Source of the DNA: CAYFSS01 sp964345975 | GTDB lineage: Bacteria > Bacillota > Clostridia > Saccharofermentanales > Fastidiosipilaceae | DNA length: 44,303 nucleotides | NCBI GenBank assembly: GCA_964345975.1 | Contig: CAYFSS010000019.1 | Span: 1-44,303 of the forward strand | Direction of reading: 5' to 3' | In this document: in pieces, positions 24,653-32,778 of the stretch | Numbering within the stretch: position 1 is the first letter of the stretch | Layout: every line of letters starts with the position of its first letter | Notes under the pieces: generated by a model | What the model was told of the DNA's origin: nothing | Seen by the model: the letters and a program-made list of their open reading frames with translations, nothing else | The model's database searches: none | Program-made: the position numbers and the translations under genes

Positions 24653-25281
24653 TTTGTCCACTCCTTTATATAATTCAAGATCTCGTGCGTGATGTCCTCT
24701 TGTGAGGCTGCCGCGTCAATCTTGATGTAGCGCTCCGGATACTTTCGTTCCAAAGCCAAGTAACCTTCTCTTACCCGCTTCATAAATGAAAAGCCCTCAT
24801 CGTCCAAGCTCTCTGCTTCGATACGATCCGAATTAGCATTACCTCGCTGCTTGAATCTCGTTCTTGCGATCTCCGGATCGATATCCAGTAGGAAGGTGTA
24901 ATGCGGGAGTATACCTTCCGTAGCAAGGCTGTTCACGGATTCCACCATCTCTAGATCCAAGCCACGTCCGTATGCTTGGTACGCGGTCGTTGAGTCGACA
25001 TAGCGGTCAAGGATGACCCATGTCTTGTCCTGCAAGGCAGGTCCAACCTCTTCTACCAGGATCTGGCGCCGTGAGGCGGAGAGGAGAAAGACTTCCGTCG
25101 CCGGTTCCAAGGGACCGTACTTGGGATCTTTAAGGAGGCGACGAATTTCTTCACCGACTCCGGTTCCACCGGGTTCACGTAAGGAGATAAAAGGGATATC
25201 GATCTCGGTCAGATAGTCCTCGATCGCACGGATCTGGGTTGTCTTCCCCGCTCCGTCGATCCCCTCAAACGATATAAACAC
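24649..25281 (-). CDS. tmk: thymidylate kinase
   Basis: Tmk phosphorylates dTMP to dTDP with ATP in the cytoplasm, an essential step in dTTP supply. The 210-residue product has the P-loop FEGIDGAGKTTQ (4-15), the LREPGGTGVGEEIR segment, the DRYVDSTTAYQ motif with the DR(Y/H) residues, and SDRIEAESLDD in the lid region. I start at GTG 25281 because GAGGAGG lies eight bases upstream. The ATG at 25302 would place the ribosome site inside the gene. It is the first gene of the tmk-darA-holB-ricT operon. Confidence 0.95.
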   Translation of the reverse strand: MFISFEGIDGAGKTTQIRAIEDYLTEIDIPFISLREPGGTGVGEEIRRLLKDPKYGPLEPATEVFLLSASRRQILVEEVGPALQDKTWVILDRYVDSTTAYQAYGRGLDLEMVESVNSLATEGILPHYTFLLDIDPEIARTRFKQRGNANSDRIEAESLDDEGFSFMKRVREGYLALERKYPERYIKIDAAASQEDITHEILNYIKEWTK

Positions 25282-25655
25282 AGTGGCAACCTCCTCTTCC
25301 ATGCCTTCATTATAACCGACAGAGGCTTATGATTCCTTAAGCGTTTTGTGAAAGCAGCGAAGGGTCGCTGAAAGCACAAAGATTTGCTTGCTTACGAACC
25401 TCCGCGAGGGTGAGCAAGGGTTTCACCCATGGTCTTTGATAAAGCCATAGGTCTGACCTCCTTACTAGACTTTATTGTCTGACATCGTAGGAAAGTCCTG
25501 TTCATTAGTTAAGGAACGGGAGATTGGTGGGACTCTTGTTAGGAAAGGAAAGGAGATTGGACAAGATTGTGCATCACTCCCTCAAGAATATGCGGATCGA
25601 GTTTGTCCATAATGGGATCGTAGGAATTATAGAAGCACTATAAAAGGAGAGATCT
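25282..25655. other. divergent region between tmk and the sugar-binding protein gene
   Basis: A TATAAT on the minus strand (25309-25314) lies 27 bp before the tmk GTG; no good -35 is seen. A hairpin, CAGCGA/TCGCTG with GTG/CAC outside a symmetric internal loop, occupies about 25350-25379. A short open frame with a perfect ribosome site is annotated separately. Upstream of the binding-protein gene several purine-rich stretches are present, with no promoter I would assign. Confidence 0.45.
25392..25448 (-). CDS. possible 18-codon small ORF with perfect ribosome site
   Basis: On the minus strand AAGGAGGT lies seven bases before ATG 25448, opening 18 codons (MALSKTMGETLAHPRGGS) and a TAA. It sits in the leader of the tmk operon, upstream of the CAGCGA hairpin. 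Ribosome sites this close to consensus are rare outside gene starts in this window, so translation is plausible. It could be a leader peptide or a small protein. I do not recognise the sequence, and chance cannot be excluded. Confidence 0.4.
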   Translation of the reverse strand: MALSKTMGETLAHPRGGS

Positions 25656-26762
25656 ATGAAAAAACTATTGAATATTCTCTTGATTCTTGCGGTATTGTGC
25701 GTCGCCCTATTACCGGGCATGAACACGATCCTGGCTCAAGAAGAAGGAATCCAAGTAGGTATCGTCCTTCCAACCAAAGACGAACCACGTTGGATCCAGG
25801 ACGAAACGCAATTCTCGAAACTATTGGGTGAAGCAGGATTCACGTATAAAGTCCTCTTCTCACAAGGCGATCCACAAGTTGAGCGGACTAATGTCGAGAC
25901 CCTGATCAACGATCAGATTGATGTTCTCATCATCTGTGCTCATGACGCCGCTGCTGCAGCCTCGACTGTTGAAGCCGCCAAGGATGCAGGCGTCACTGTC
26001 ATCTGCTATGACCGTCTCATCACCGATACCGAAGCCGTCGATTATTATGTGACCTTTGACTCTGTTGCTGTAGGTGAGGCCCAAGGCCAGTACCTCGTAG
26101 ATCAAGTTGAAGGCGAAGGCAATCCACTTTACATCTATGCCGGTGCTGCTACTGACAACAACGCCTTCATGTTCTTCCAAGGCGCTTGGAATGTCCTGCA
26201 ACCTAAGGTCGCTGACGGAACGTTCGTCATCGTGAACTCATCGGAAGCTGTCGCTCTCCAAGAAACGCTCGAACTCTCACGTGAAGAGCAAGCCCAGATC
26301 ATCGGTCAAGTCACCACCAACTGGGACTTCAACGTTGCCAAAACCAAGGCTGAAGCAGATCTCCAGGCTGTTGGCGAAGATGATAAGGGCGATGTCTTTA
26401 TCCTCGCACCGAACGATGGTACCGCACGCTCGATCGCTGATACCTTCGATGCTGATGCTGACATTTCCAATTACTTCATTACCGGGCAAGACTCCGAGAA
26501 GGCTTCTGTCCAGTACATCATCGATGGCAAGCAGTCGATGACGATCTTCAAAGATACACGCACTCTGGCTGCCGACTCAATCACCATGGCCGTTCAGATC
26601 CTTGAAGGCGAGACACCTGAAACTGACACGACTTATGACAACCAGATGATCGAAGTTCCCTCGAAGCAATCTCCGATCGTAACGGTTACAGCAGACAACG
26701 TGGTCGAAGCTCTCATTGATTCCGAATACTATGTCGCCGAAGATTTTGAGAACTTACCTTAA
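25656..26762 (+). CDS. ChvE/XylF-type sugar-binding protein
   Basis: This is the binding protein of a CUT2-type sugar ABC importer, of the ChvE/XylF (pentose/multiple-sugar) kind. A signal peptide (about 1-28, cleavage after TILA) precedes the mature start. The single Cys16 lies in AVLC, not a lipobox, so it looks secreted rather than lipid-anchored. The type 1 periplasmic fold is recognisable from VGIVLPTKDEPRW, LINDQIDVLIICAHD, ICYDRLI and TGQDSEKAS. The 368-residue length and YYVAEDFENLP end are normal for the family, but the frame continues past the TAA (26760-26762) into an acidic stretch. AAAGGAGAG precedes the ATG. The ATPase and permease genes follow. Confidence 0.9.
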   Translation: MKKLLNILLILAVLCVALLPGMNTILAQEEGIQVGIVLPTKDEPRWIQDETQFSKLLGEAGFTYKVLFSQGDPQVERTNVETLINDQIDVLIICAHDAAAAASTVEAAKDAGVTVICYDRLITDTEAVDYYVTFDSVAVGEAQGQYLVDQVEGEGNPLYIYAGAATDNNAFMFFQGAWNVLQPKVADGTFVIVNSSEAVALQETLELSREEQAQIIGQVTTNWDFNVAKTKAEADLQAVGEDDKGDVFILAPNDGTARSIADTFDADADISNYFITGQDSEKASVQYIIDGKQSMTIFKDTRTLAADSITMAVQILEGETPETDTTYDNQMIEVPSKQSPIVTVTADNVVEALIDSEYYVAEDFENLP

Positions 26763-26906
26763 GTGAACGATGATGCTGACGTATCTGATGACGCCGATGA
26801 AACAACCGAAGAGGCCACAGGCGATGCGGAATCTGAAGAAGTCGTTGAAGACGTAGAAACAGAAGAAACAGAAGAAGCAGGAAAAACAGAAGAGGCAGAA
26901 GAATAA
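26763..26906 (+). pseudogene. in-frame acidic extension after the binding-protein stop
   Basis: Directly after the TAA of the binding-protein gene the same frame stays open for 47 codons to a second TAA (26904-26906). About half of the residues are Asp or Glu (VNDDADVSDDADETTEEATG and onward). Acidic composition in exactly this frame suggests former or conditional coding sequence: a lost C-terminal tail, a readthrough product, or a base error in the first TAA. A GTG directly follows the stop but has no ribosome site of its own. Confidence 0.5.
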
Positions 26907-26942
26907 TCACAGCATGTGATATGCCCTTAAGAAAGGTTAAGG

Positions 26943-26975
26943 AAGCGGGGGCGGCTAAAATCGCTGCCCCCGCTT
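26943..26975 (+). promoter_or_regulatory. GC-rich hairpin between binding-protein and ATPase genes
   Basis: AAGCGGGGGC (26943-26952) pairs perfectly with GCCCCCGCTT (26966-26975). It is followed by CTCTT, a poor U tract, so it is more likely an mRNA-stabilising or attenuating stem than a full terminator. It would favour excess binding protein over the transporter subunits, as known for many importer operons. Confidence 0.7.
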
Positions 26976-26999
26976 CTCTTCATCAGGAAGGAGTCGTGA

Positions 27000-28718
27000 A
27001 TGAATCGATCGACGCAATCTCAGTCAATGGAAAACAACCACGCGTCGCAAAGCTCGCACAGGTCAGAATCGTCCTATGAGTCTTTGGATTCCCATGGGAC
27101 CCATGGGTCCCAATGGTCCCACGCCTCCCATCCCTCCAACATCGAAGGTTCACCTACCTATCTCTTGGAAATGCGTAACATCACCAAAGAATTCCCGGGC
27201 GTCCGAGCCCTGGACGATGTGAATTTCCAAGTGCGACAAGGTGACATCCACTGTCTTGTAGGCGAGAACGGCGCAGGAAAATCAACGCTCATGAAGATCC
27301 TCTCAGGCGTCCATGCTCATGGCAGCTATGACGGTGACATCGTCTTTCGCGGTGAAGTGCAACGTTTCACGAATGTGCGTCATAGCGAAGCAGCCGGTAT
27401 CGGGATCATCTATCAGGAGATTTCACTGATCCCCGAGCTCTCCATCTATGAAAACCTGTTCTTTGGACACGAGCGCACAAAGAAGCTTGGCTTCCTTGTC
27501 GACTGGGCTGAAACCAAAACTCAAGCTCGTGCTCTTCTCGATCGTGTTCACCTGAACGTTGACCCGGATATGAAAGTCAAATATCTCGGGGTAGGCCAAC
27601 AACAACTTATTCAAATCGCCAAGAATCTCAGCCATGACAGCTCCCTACTCATCCTCGATGAACCCACAGCAGCCCTCAACGATGTCGACGTGGCAAACCT
27701 CCTCAATCTACTCAGAGAATTACGCGATGATGGGGTCACCTGCATCATGATCTCCCACAAACTTGATGAGGTGTTGGAAATTGCCGATGCCATCACTGTC
27801 CTCCGCGATGGTCGATCAGTGGCAGACTTTGATGTGCGTGCCAAGAAACCCAATGCCCAAACCCTCATCCAGAATATGGTGGGTCGTGAAATTCTCGATA
27901 TCTACGGCACGCGCGATACCCAAATCGCAACGGACATACTGCTTGAACTGCGTCATTGGACCGTCAGACACGCTCAAACCGGTCGTGAACTCCTCACGGA
28001 TATTAATCTTCAATTAAGGCGCGGTGAGGTCGTAGGTATCGCCGGTCTTGTAGGAGCTGGTCGTTCTGAACTTGCCTTGAGCCTTTTCGGTAATACTCCC
28101 AAGTACGATATTGACCCGGCTTCGGAACTTTATCTTTACGGTGAAAAAATGCGGTTCAATTCTCCTCAACAAGCGATTCACAAGGGTTTAGCGTATGTCA
28201 CCGAAGACAGAAAAGCCACCGGTCTCATCCTAATCCAGAGCGTGCGATTCAATACAAGCTTTGCAAACCTCAAGCGCGTGTCCAAGGGCGGTATCGTAGA
28301 CCAAGCCTCAGAAATCCAACAAGCCCATGACGTATCGACTCAAATGAACGTCAAAACGCCGTCCATCGAGCAAGTTTGCAATAACCTCTCTGGAGGTAAC
28401 CAACAAAAGGTCGTCCTCTCCAAGTGGCTCTTCACGGAACCAGAGATCCTGATCCTCGATGAACCTACCCGTGGGATCGATGTAGGAGCAAAAGAAGAGA
28501 TCTACACTCTCATCAATCAGATGGTTGAAGACGGCAAAACGATACTCATGATTTCCTCTGAATTACCTGAAATCCTAGGGCTTTGCGATCGCATCTATGT
28601 CATCAGCGAAGGCCATCTCACAGGAGAACTTTCACGGGAAGAAGCCAGTGAAGTCAGGATTATGGAATATGCAACCATATCTCGCCGAAGTTTAGCCAAG
28701 AACAGTACAAGCGACTGA
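27000..28718 (+). CDS. two-domain sugar ABC ATPase (XylG/MmsA/GguA type)
   Basis: This CUT2 ATPase carries two nucleotide-binding domains. The first has Walker A VGENGAGKSTLMK (about 87-99), signature-like LGVGQQQLIQIAKNLS and LLILDEPTAAL. The second has the family's degenerate Walker A GLVGAGRSEL, with LSGGNQQKVVLSKWL and ILDEPTRGIDVGAK. At 572 residues it is longer than the usual ~500. The first ~55 residues are Ser/His/Gln-rich low complexity, and the encoding DNA contains interlocking GGGACCC and CCATGG palindromes. A good ribosome site (AAGGAG) supports this start; an ATG at codon 10 lacks one. The binding protein lies upstream, the permease downstream. Confidence 0.92.
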   Translation: MNRSTQSQSMENNHASQSSHRSESSYESLDSHGTHGSQWSHASHPSNIEGSPTYLLEMRNITKEFPGVRALDDVNFQVRQGDIHCLVGENGAGKSTLMKILSGVHAHGSYDGDIVFRGEVQRFTNVRHSEAAGIGIIYQEISLIPELSIYENLFFGHERTKKLGFLVDWAETKTQARALLDRVHLNVDPDMKVKYLGVGQQQLIQIAKNLSHDSSLLILDEPTAALNDVDVANLLNLLRELRDDGVTCIMISHKLDEVLEIADAITVLRDGRSVADFDVRAKKPNAQTLIQNMVGREILDIYGTRDTQIATDILLELRHWTVRHAQTGRELLTDINLQLRRGEVVGIAGLVGAGRSELALSLFGNTPKYDIDPASELYLYGEKMRFNSPQQAIHKGLAYVTEDRKATGLILIQSVRFNTSFANLKRVSKGGIVDQASEIQQAHDVSTQMNVKTPSIEQVCNNLSGGNQQKVVLSKWLFTEPEILILDEPTRGIDVGAKEEIYTLINQMVEDGKTILMISSELPEILGLCDRIYVISEGHLTGELSREEASEVRIMEYATISRRSLAKNSTSD

Positions 28719-28880
28719 GCACGTTAAGCACACTAAGAACGCTTAGCAAAACCCAAATTACTTTGTATAGGAACAGAACGCTGAAGCACTTCCAACGGAA
28801 ACAGCCCAAACAGAAGCAAGCTCGCCTAAGAGCAGACGGTTAAAACCAAAAAGGACTCGCCAAGAAAGGATCTGCACCAT

Positions 28881-30092
28881 ATGAATGAGAAGCAACAATT
28901 CCCCTACATCAATATCATCCGTGAGGGTAAAGCCGGATCCATCCGTGACTACGTCATGTTCCTAGCGCTTGCATTCATCGTGGTCTTCTTCACGATCTAC
29001 TCGAGAGGGCGTTTCTTAACGGCGGGTAACATTTCAAATCTCATGAACCAATCCGCTTACGTCGCCGTCCTCGCGATCGGGATGACCATCATCTTGATCC
29101 TGCGCCACATTGACTTGAGCGTCGGCTTTGTCGCAGGATTCACCGGAGCCATCGCAGCGATCCTCATGTCCACCCATGGTTGGGCAACCATCCCTGCCGT
29201 CCTTGCAGCACTTGGCGTAGGTCTCATCATTGGGTTCTACCAGGGTTTCATGGTTGCATTCATAGGCATCCCGGCTTTCGTCATCACACTTGCAGGGATG
29301 TTCATCTTCCGCGGCGCCCTAAACCTCATCCTGCAGAAAACCGGCACCATCGTCATCCCCTCAGCCAACGCTGACTTCAAAGAACTTTCCCAAGGTTTCA
29401 TCCCTGATTACATCGGAGGGCCAGAAAGCACCTATAACTACACGGCTCTCATTATCGGTATCGTACTTATCCTTGCAATCATTGCCCTTAGGATCACCCT
29501 ATATCGCCGGGAGCAGACTATCCTTGGTCGACGTGATTCTTCGAAACTCCTCCGCATGATCTTTGGTCTTCTGATTGTGACGGTTCCCGTCCTCTTCATC
29601 ACTCTGCGACTGGCCAGCTTCAACGGTATTCCCATCTCCTTGGTCGTCGCTGCCATCGTCCTCACCATCTATAACTTTATCTTGCAAAGAACTACACTCG
29701 GGCGCCACATTTACGGAATTGGAGGCAATGCTGAGGCAGCTGAACTTTCCGGTGTCAACGTGCGAAGAGTCACACTGCTGGCTTTTGCTTCGATGTCTCT
29801 TCTCGCAGCATTGAGTGGCCTCCTTTACACCTCACGCCTCAGTTCGGCGACGCCTACTGCAGGTACCGGCTTCGAGATGGATGCGATTGCCTCTTCCTAT
29901 ATAGGTGGGGTTGCGGTCTCAGGCGGTGTCGGGCGGGTCACCAATACTATCGTGGGGACTCTCGTCATCACTTCGCTCACCAACGGCTTGAACCTTGCCG
30001 GCGTCGACATCGCTTGGCAATACGTTATTAAGGGCGTGATCTTTACAGCTGCAGTGACCTTCGATATCCTCACACGTCGTCGGGGCAAATAA
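28881..30092 (+). CDS. sugar ABC permease (XylH/MmsB/GguB type)
   Basis: This permease completes the CUT2 importer. The 403-residue protein has about ten to eleven membrane helices, with LAIGMTIILILRHIDLSVGF near residue 70, GIPAFVITLAGMFIFRGALN, and the family motif YGIGGNAEAAELSGVNVRR (about 281-299). The length and the extra central hydrophilic stretch fit XylH/MmsB-like permeases rather than the shorter RbsC. The start ATG has AAAGGA nine bases upstream and lies 162 bp after the ATPase stop, a gap with no other feature. Its stop converges on the XylF-like gene 27 bp away. Confidence 0.92.
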   Translation: MNEKQQFPYINIIREGKAGSIRDYVMFLALAFIVVFFTIYSRGRFLTAGNISNLMNQSAYVAVLAIGMTIILILRHIDLSVGFVAGFTGAIAAILMSTHGWATIPAVLAALGVGLIIGFYQGFMVAFIGIPAFVITLAGMFIFRGALNLILQKTGTIVIPSANADFKELSQGFIPDYIGGPESTYNYTALIIGIVLILAIIALRITLYRREQTILGRRDSSKLLRMIFGLLIVTVPVLFITLRLASFNGIPISLVVAAIVLTIYNFILQRTTLGRHIYGIGGNAEAAELSGVNVRRVTLLAFASMSLLAALSGLLYTSRLSSATPTAGTGFEMDAIASSYIGGVAVSGGVGRVTNTIVGTLVITSLTNGLNLAGVDIAWQYVIKGVIFTAAVTFDILTRRRGK

Positions 30093-30119
30093 CATCAAAA
30101 AGCCCGTCCGTCCCATCTC

Positions 30120-31166
30120 TTAATGCGCACGATACACATCCTCTCGGCGATGAAAACCACCCTCAATAATGACTGCATCGATGTTTTTTCTTGTGACCGG
30201 AATCGGCTCCAAAAGGATAGCCGGCACCACGATCTCGCCGTCCTCCAGTAGGACGGCGTTTTCAGGTAACTCATCTGTCGTCACGAGTTCATAAGCAGCT
30301 TTAGCTGCCGTAGTCGCCAGAAGCTCTATCGGCTTATAGACCGTCATGAGCTGTGTGCCTTCCACGATCTGCTGACAAGCCGTGAGGTCTGCATCTTGAC
30401 CCGTCACGAGAACTTTTCCGGTTAAGCGATGGGTTGCCAAAGCCTTAATCGCTTCTAAAGCTAAGGCATCATTGCCGCAATAAATAAAGTCCAGTTTCTT
30501 ATCCTGACTAGCCGCAAGATCTAGAGCTTCGAGGGTCATCCGATAACTTTCTTCGCCACGCCATTCTTCAGCATTTTCATCGAAAAAAATGGTAAAATTT
30601 CCAGCTTCATCGAGCTTATTTCGCATACCTCGGCCGGCTAGCGTTGTGTTGTAATCGGTCGATGCACCACGAATCATGGCCACGGTACCGCCGTCAGGTG
30701 CAGCCGCAACAATAGCTTCAGCCGCCAAACGTCCTACAGCTTCGTTATCGAATGAGATATAGAGATCCATGGGTTGATCCACGAGGAGCCTGTCATAGGC
30801 AATGATCTTGATCCCGGCTTCATGAGCTCTGCGTAGAGAAGCAGTCAGAGCTTTAGGGTCGATGGGGACCACGAAGATTGCATCGCAACCGATCTCTACG
30901 AAATATTCGATTTGCTTTGCTTGTTCTTGAGGATCTCCGTTGGGATTTTGGACATTGAGTTCAACGTTAAGATCTTCGGTTGCAGCAAGAAGAATGTCCC
31001 TATCCCGGAGCCAACGCTCCATCACGAAACTGTCGAAGGTTATGCCAAATCGTTGTTTCTCCGGAACGGCATCTGCTTCCGGTGATGGTTTAGGCTGTAG
31101 TGTCCGACATGATGTGAGCAGCAGAATCAGAAGCAAAACCATGACAGTAACGGATTTACGCTTCAT
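30120..31166 (-). CDS. XylF-like sugar-binding lipoprotein
   Basis: This is a second type 1 sugar-binding protein. The N-terminus has a hydrophobic stretch and a proper lipobox (LLTSC), so it is lipid-anchored. Mature sequence is close to the XylF pattern: ERWLRDRDILLAA, DAIFVVPIDPKAL, IIAYDRLLVDQPMDLYISFD and TGQDADLTACQQIVEG. The ATG at 31166 overlaps the end of the response regulator gene by 11 bp, so it belongs to the sensor operon, not to the transporter operon that converges on it. It may feed the same importer or present sugar to the sensor; which is unknown. Confidence 0.85.
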   Translation of the reverse strand: MKRKSVTVMVLLLILLLTSCRTLQPKPSPEADAVPEKQRFGITFDSFVMERWLRDRDILLAATEDLNVELNVQNPNGDPQEQAKQIEYFVEIGCDAIFVVPIDPKALTASLRRAHEAGIKIIAYDRLLVDQPMDLYISFDNEAVGRLAAEAIVAAAPDGGTVAMIRGASTDYNTTLAGRGMRNKLDEAGNFTIFFDENAEEWRGEESYRMTLEALDLAASQDKKLDFIYCGNDALALEAIKALATHRLTGKVLVTGQDADLTACQQIVEGTQLMTVYKPIELLATTAAKAAYELVTTDELPENAVLLEDGEIVVPAILLEPIPVTRKNIDAVIIEGGFHRREDVYRAH

Positions 31167-32778
31167 CGTAGTTTCCCTCTCTATATTCACTTGGAGTGCA
31201 CTGATACCATCGTTTGAAGAGTCTGGAGAAATAGTTCGCATCCTGATAGCCCGTATCCGCACTGATCTCCTTGATCGAGCGATCAGTATCTCGAAGGGCT
31301 GCTGCTGCATGCGTTAATCTAGTACGTGTAAGGTAATCGATGAAGTTCTCACCCGTTTGATCCTTGAAAAGTTTGCTGAAGTAGTAAGGACTGAGATGCA
31401 CCCGATTACAAACAAGATCCAAGGTGACCTCCTCCGCATAATGACGGTCTATATAATCACAGGCTTCTCTCACTAGATTCCCTAATCTCTCACCGCGCTG
31501 ATCTCGGACCGCAGAACATGCTGCAGAGATCTTTTGCACAAACCATTCCTTTAGTTGACCTGCTGATCCTTGTTCAAAGAGTTCTTGCAAATAGTGCTGA
31601 CGGTCCTCAAAGGTGTAGGTTTTCCCGCCGGAGAGGTAAGCCTTCTGTTCTGCGAAAAGGATGAACTCAAGTGCCTTGAGACGAATACTGTCATAAGCAT
31701 CCGGATACGATTGCAGCATCCAATCGAAGAATTCCTCTGCGATTTGGGTGCTTTCTTCCACCTGACCTCTATTCACCGCGTCAAACAATGCATGTTCTAA
31801 CTCAATAGGATAATCCGGACTGTAATCACAGCTGAGGAGCATATCGTCTGCATGGACGACGGAATTATATGAGAAGCGCAAGGCTTCACTTGCTTGCTGA
31901 TACGAATCGTGGAGATGTTCAATCGGCCGAATCGGTCCGAAGGAAAAACGAAAATAAACCCCGGGAATTCGATCGTTGCCTTGATGCAGCACCTGGCGTA
32001 CTCGCTCGATTTGAGCACTTCGCACGCTTAGGCATTCGTTGGGACTCTCCGCCGGCAAGAAGGTCACGATAGAGCGTGACATGAGAGCCCCAATCAAGAG
32101 GCCAGGGAAAGCCAGCTGCAAATTCTGCTCAAGCCAACCATATTCGTGCTCAACCTCCTCTTGGAATTTAGCCCAAGTCTCCGAAGATACCTCAGTCAGA
32201 GACTTGTCTGTAGCTGACCACGTCAAGATCGCCATACGACCATAATTCGAGCTATTGCCCAAGGTCCTGAGCATCTGTTCATTATCTTGATGACTCGCAT
32301 GCTCCAGTATCTGAGCATAAATGAAGTCACGAGTCAGAATGGGTAGATAACGCGCTGCCAAATCTTGGTCTTTAAGCCTCGAGGCTTGTACTTCCCTACG
32401 ATGCCGTAGCTCTGCCATCGCCTGTTGTAAAACGTGAACAATCTCTTCTTGGCTAAACGGCTTTGTTAAATAGGCGAAAGCCGAGAGGCTAATCGCTTCT
32501 TGTGCAAACTCGAAACGTTCATACGCCGAAAGAACGATGAAGAGAAGTTGAGGATGGCGTTGTAGGACATCTTGAATTGCTTGTAGTCCTTGGATACCGG
32601 GCATCTGAAGATCCAAGATCACGAGGTCAGGACGCTCCTGATCCGCAGTTTCGATAAGCTCGCGACCGCTCATCGCACGAAGGCAGGTGAATTCTCCGGG
32701 AAAGGCACGGTGCAAAATGTGTTCGAGGGAGTCGAGGACAATCGCCTCATCATCGACGAGGAGAATCTTGTTCGTCAT
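31156..32778 (-). CDS. YesN-type response regulator (REC + AraC HTH)
   Basis: This transcription factor is controlled by the kinase encoded upstream. The receiver domain occupies residues 1-120 with phospho-acceptor Asp56 in VILDLQMPG, and LSAY and the Lys of YLTKPFSQ complete the site. A long middle region (about 130-430) is followed by an AraC-type helix-turn-helix pair (about 435-538) with HLSPYYFSKLFKDQTGENF and GYQDANYFSRLFKRWY. At 540 residues it matches YesN-like regulators. The ATG at 32778 lies within the kinase gene end (29-bp overlap). The likely target is the convergent sugar importer operon; this is inference. Confidence 0.92.
   Translation of the reverse strand: MTNKILLVDDEAIVLDSLEHILHRAFPGEFTCLRAMSGRELIETADQERPDLVILDLQMPGIQGLQAIQDVLQRHPQLLFIVLSAYERFEFAQEAISLSAFAYLTKPFSQEEIVHVLQQAMAELRHRREVQASRLKDQDLAARYLPILTRDFIYAQILEHASHQDNEQMLRTLGNSSNYGRMAILTWSATDKSLTEVSSETWAKFQEEVEHEYGWLEQNLQLAFPGLLIGALMSRSIVTFLPAESPNECLSVRSAQIERVRQVLHQGNDRIPGVYFRFSFGPIRPIEHLHDSYQQASEALRFSYNSVVHADDMLLSCDYSPDYPIELEHALFDAVNRGQVEESTQIAEEFFDWMLQSYPDAYDSIRLKALEFILFAEQKAYLSGGKTYTFEDRQHYLQELFEQGSAGQLKEWFVQKISAACSAVRDQRGERLGNLVREACDYIDRHYAEEVTLDLVCNRVHLSPYYFSKLFKDQTGENFIDYLTRTRLTHAAAALRDTDRSIKEISADTGYQDANYFSRLFKRWYQCTPSEYREGNYDEA

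Noticed and set aside
371..26762. Reassigned TAA codon, suggested by two in-frame TAA codons (371-373 and 26760-26762)
   Set aside because: Many intact genes here, such as rpsI, rsmI and the ATPases, end properly at TAA at the family's normal length.
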